From assembly GCA_016938655.1 (NCBI GenBank), contig JAFGUG010000023.1:62001-126000 (forward strand): 64,000 bases of DNA, given 5' to 3'. The notes beneath the pieces are model-generated. The model ran no database searches and was not told the origin of the DNA. It saw only the letters and a list, made by a program, of their open reading frames with translations. Positions 63,069 through 64,000 of the stretch are shown here, piece after piece. A program made the translations under genes and the position numbers. The stretch comes from Thiotrichales bacterium (GTDB lineage: Bacteria > Pseudomonadota > Gammaproteobacteria > Thiomicrospirales > Thiomicrospiraceae). Position 1 is the stretch's first letter. Every line of letters begins with the position of its first letter.

Positions 63069-63110
63069 CAACAGGCCTGCTAACTTTAATGGTAGCAGGC
63101 CTGTTGCTTT
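63069..63110 (+). terminator. Terminator built from two inverted CAGGCCTG copies
   Basis: CAACAGGCCTGCTA (63069-63082) pairs perfectly with TAGCAGGCCTGTTG (63093-63106) around a 10-base loop, followed by CTTTT. Each arm contains one palindrome core, so other pairings are possible. It ends uup and may also serve the convergent gene. Confidence 0.8.
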
Positions 63111-63131
63111 TTAAAACGCCTAAAACTTAAC

Positions 63132-63599
63132 TTACTTCGCTAAGATGGCATCAGGCGTTAAATCGCCTCTTAGGGCTTTCCAGCGATTTAAACGGTGTAG
63201 CACTCTTAACAATTGTGTCGCCTTCACCGGGCGGTCTATTTGAAATTTAAAGTAACCTTTGTCAATAAAATCCGACACCGGCAAGGTCTCTTCTGGCGAC
63301 GCCATTAAAATCAACGGCGTTTGTGCCACGCCCGGATTCACGCGCACCACATCCAACCAACAGGCCTCTAAATCAATCGCCAAATCAGGGGTCACAAACA
63401 CCGCCATATAAATACGATGCGTACTGTAACGGCGCGACTCTAAATCAGCCAACATCGACTCAATCGAGTTAAGACCAATCACCTCTAAACCGTAGTGGTT
63501 TAAAAAATCTTTGACCTTCTCAAACAGCACCAAGTCCGGCTCACAAAAAGCGACCTTTTTACCTTTTAACCAAATCAACTCGTCTTTATAGGACATCAT
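63132..63599 (-). CDS. Receiver-like protein with altered phospho-site
   Basis: A 155-residue protein resembling a response-regulator receiver domain: KKVAFCEPDLVLFEKVKDFL at the start, a strand MAVFVTPDL, PLILMASPEE and YFKFQIDRPVKATQLLRVLHRL at the end. The usual phosphorylated Asp falls in VTPDLAID and the pattern is weak, so phosphorylation is uncertain. Start is 63599 or 63596 (ATGATG). Confidence 0.6.
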   Translation of the reverse strand: MMSYKDELIWLKGKKVAFCEPDLVLFEKVKDFLNHYGLEVIGLNSIESMLADLESRRYSTHRIYMAVFVTPDLAIDLEACWLDVVRVNPGVAQTPLILMASPEETLPVSDFIDKGYFKFQIDRPVKATQLLRVLHRLNRWKALRGDLTPDAILAK

Positions 63600-63735
63600 G
63601 GTTCCTCAAACTATTCACGCTATTATCCTTAATGCGACCAGACTTTTGTACAAAATTGAAAAATATTCCCATTAATCGTCCATCATTGCCCTGGGTTATC
63701 ACCACAAACAAATCTGCGTGTTAAGCCGAATAAGG

Positions 63736-63741
63736 TATAAT
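63736..63741 (+). promoter_or_regulatory. -10 element before nrdB
   Basis: TATAAT, about 45 bp before the nrdB start. No good -35 hexamer is seen 16-18 bp upstream, so activation by another factor is possible. The rest of 63600-63786 is non-coding. Confidence 0.55.
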
Positions 63742-63786
63742 GTTTACCACTTTTTTTAAACACAAATAAACCTCAGGAAGTCGCCG

Positions 63787-64000
63787 ATGAGCTGTAAGGA
63801 TCAACACACATACTCTACATTTTGTCGTTCACAAAACAACGCGATGAAAGAGCCGATGTTTTTCGGTCAAAACGTCAACGTAGCGCGTTACGACCAGCAA
63901 AAATACCCTATTTTTGAAAAACTCATTGAGAAACAATTAAGCTTCTTCTGGCGTCCTGAAGAGGTTGATCTATCTTCTGATAGAACCGAGTATGCGGATC
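63787..64000 (+). CDS. nrdB: Class Ia ribonucleotide reductase beta subunit NrdB (partial, 3' end off the window)
   Basis: The visible 71 residues (through [17 protein letters not shown] and [20 protein letters not shown]) match the N-terminus of NrdB almost exactly. NrdB carries the di-iron/tyrosyl radical cofactor that starts catalysis in NrdA; those ligands lie beyond the window. CAGGAAG lies 6 bp before ATG 63787. It is on the same strand as nrdA but about 11.7 kb away. Confidence 0.95.
   Translation, partial: MSCKDQHTYSTFCRSQNNAMKEPMFFGQNVNVARYDQQKYPIFEKLIEKQLSFFWRPEEVDLSSDRTEYAD

Noticed and set aside
1-64000. CRISPR array
   Set aside because: No regularly spaced repeats with unique spacers and no cas genes were seen; the iteron array has only about 12-14 bp between copies and lies in a gene.

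Overview
The window looks like a chromosomal segment of a gammaproteobacterial, probably sulfur-oxidising autotroph of the Thiomicrospira / Hydrogenovibrio / Thiomicrorhabdus type. This is an inference from gene content (type II secretion, complete urease and urea/amide uptake genes, class Ia ribonucleotide reductase, a cysQ-nudE-HAD phosphatase neighbourhood, a CbbQ/CbbO-type pair) and from the moderate G+C. No rRNA gene or taxonomic marker is present to fix the genus. The core DNA carries an over-represented 12-bp palindrome, AGCAGGCCTGCT, with six perfect copies, none of them in the island.

Layout. (1) 1-6.2 kb: type II secretion operon gspC-D-E-F-G, all on the minus strand, with gspG cut by the window edge. 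(2) 6363-27131: a genomic island of about 20.8 kb integrated into the 3' end of a tRNA-Met(CAT) gene. It is bounded by a 17-bp direct repeat (attL/attR), has TTGTATACAA arm-type sites at both ends, and carries a P4-type tyrosine recombinase next to the intact tRNA. Its cargo is a MobI-like protein, three small probably paralogous genes, and a large defence cassette: SNF2-type helicase, DUF4391 protein, Fic protein, type III-like methyltransferase Mod (interrupted by an in-frame amber codon), UvrD-like helicase, a DUF2290-like protein and type III-like endonuclease Res. The other end holds a winged-helix replication-initiator-like gene with five iteron-like repeats inside its own coding sequence, several small unknown genes and an extremely acidic protein. 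(3) 27.1-45.5 kb: nitrogen acquisition. urtABCDE (urea/short-amide ABC transporter), fmdA and fmdB (formamidase) run on the plus strand. On the minus strand are two small genes, a CbbQ/CbbO-type AAA+/vWA pair, amiE (aliphatic amidase), a nickel-permease-like gene, ureG-F-E-C-B-A-D and a small porin. Candidate sigma54 promoters with upstream NtrC-like TGCACC half-sites precede urtA, amiE and the porin gene, suggesting one nitrogen-limitation regulon. (4) 45.6-64 kb: core genes. These are a ModE-type DNA-binding protein, small membrane and lipoprotein genes, a degenerate GGDEF protein, a CobW-type GTPase, nrdA with DnaA-box-like sites upstream, a chemoreceptor / receiver / HDOD cluster, cysQ, nudE, a HAD phosphatase, a thiopurine methyltransferase, a thioredoxin-fold oxidoreductase, a spermidine-synthase-like protein, uup, a receiver-like protein and the start of nrdB, about 11.7 kb from nrdA.

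Working together: the transporter and porin would import urea and short amides, AmiE and FmdA would release ammonia from amides and formamide, and urease with its nickel and maturation proteins would hydrolyse urea to ammonia and CO2. The most interesting accessory content is the composite defence cassette with a two-gene helicase module nested between Mod and Res, and the replication origin-like array inside the island's initiator-like gene.
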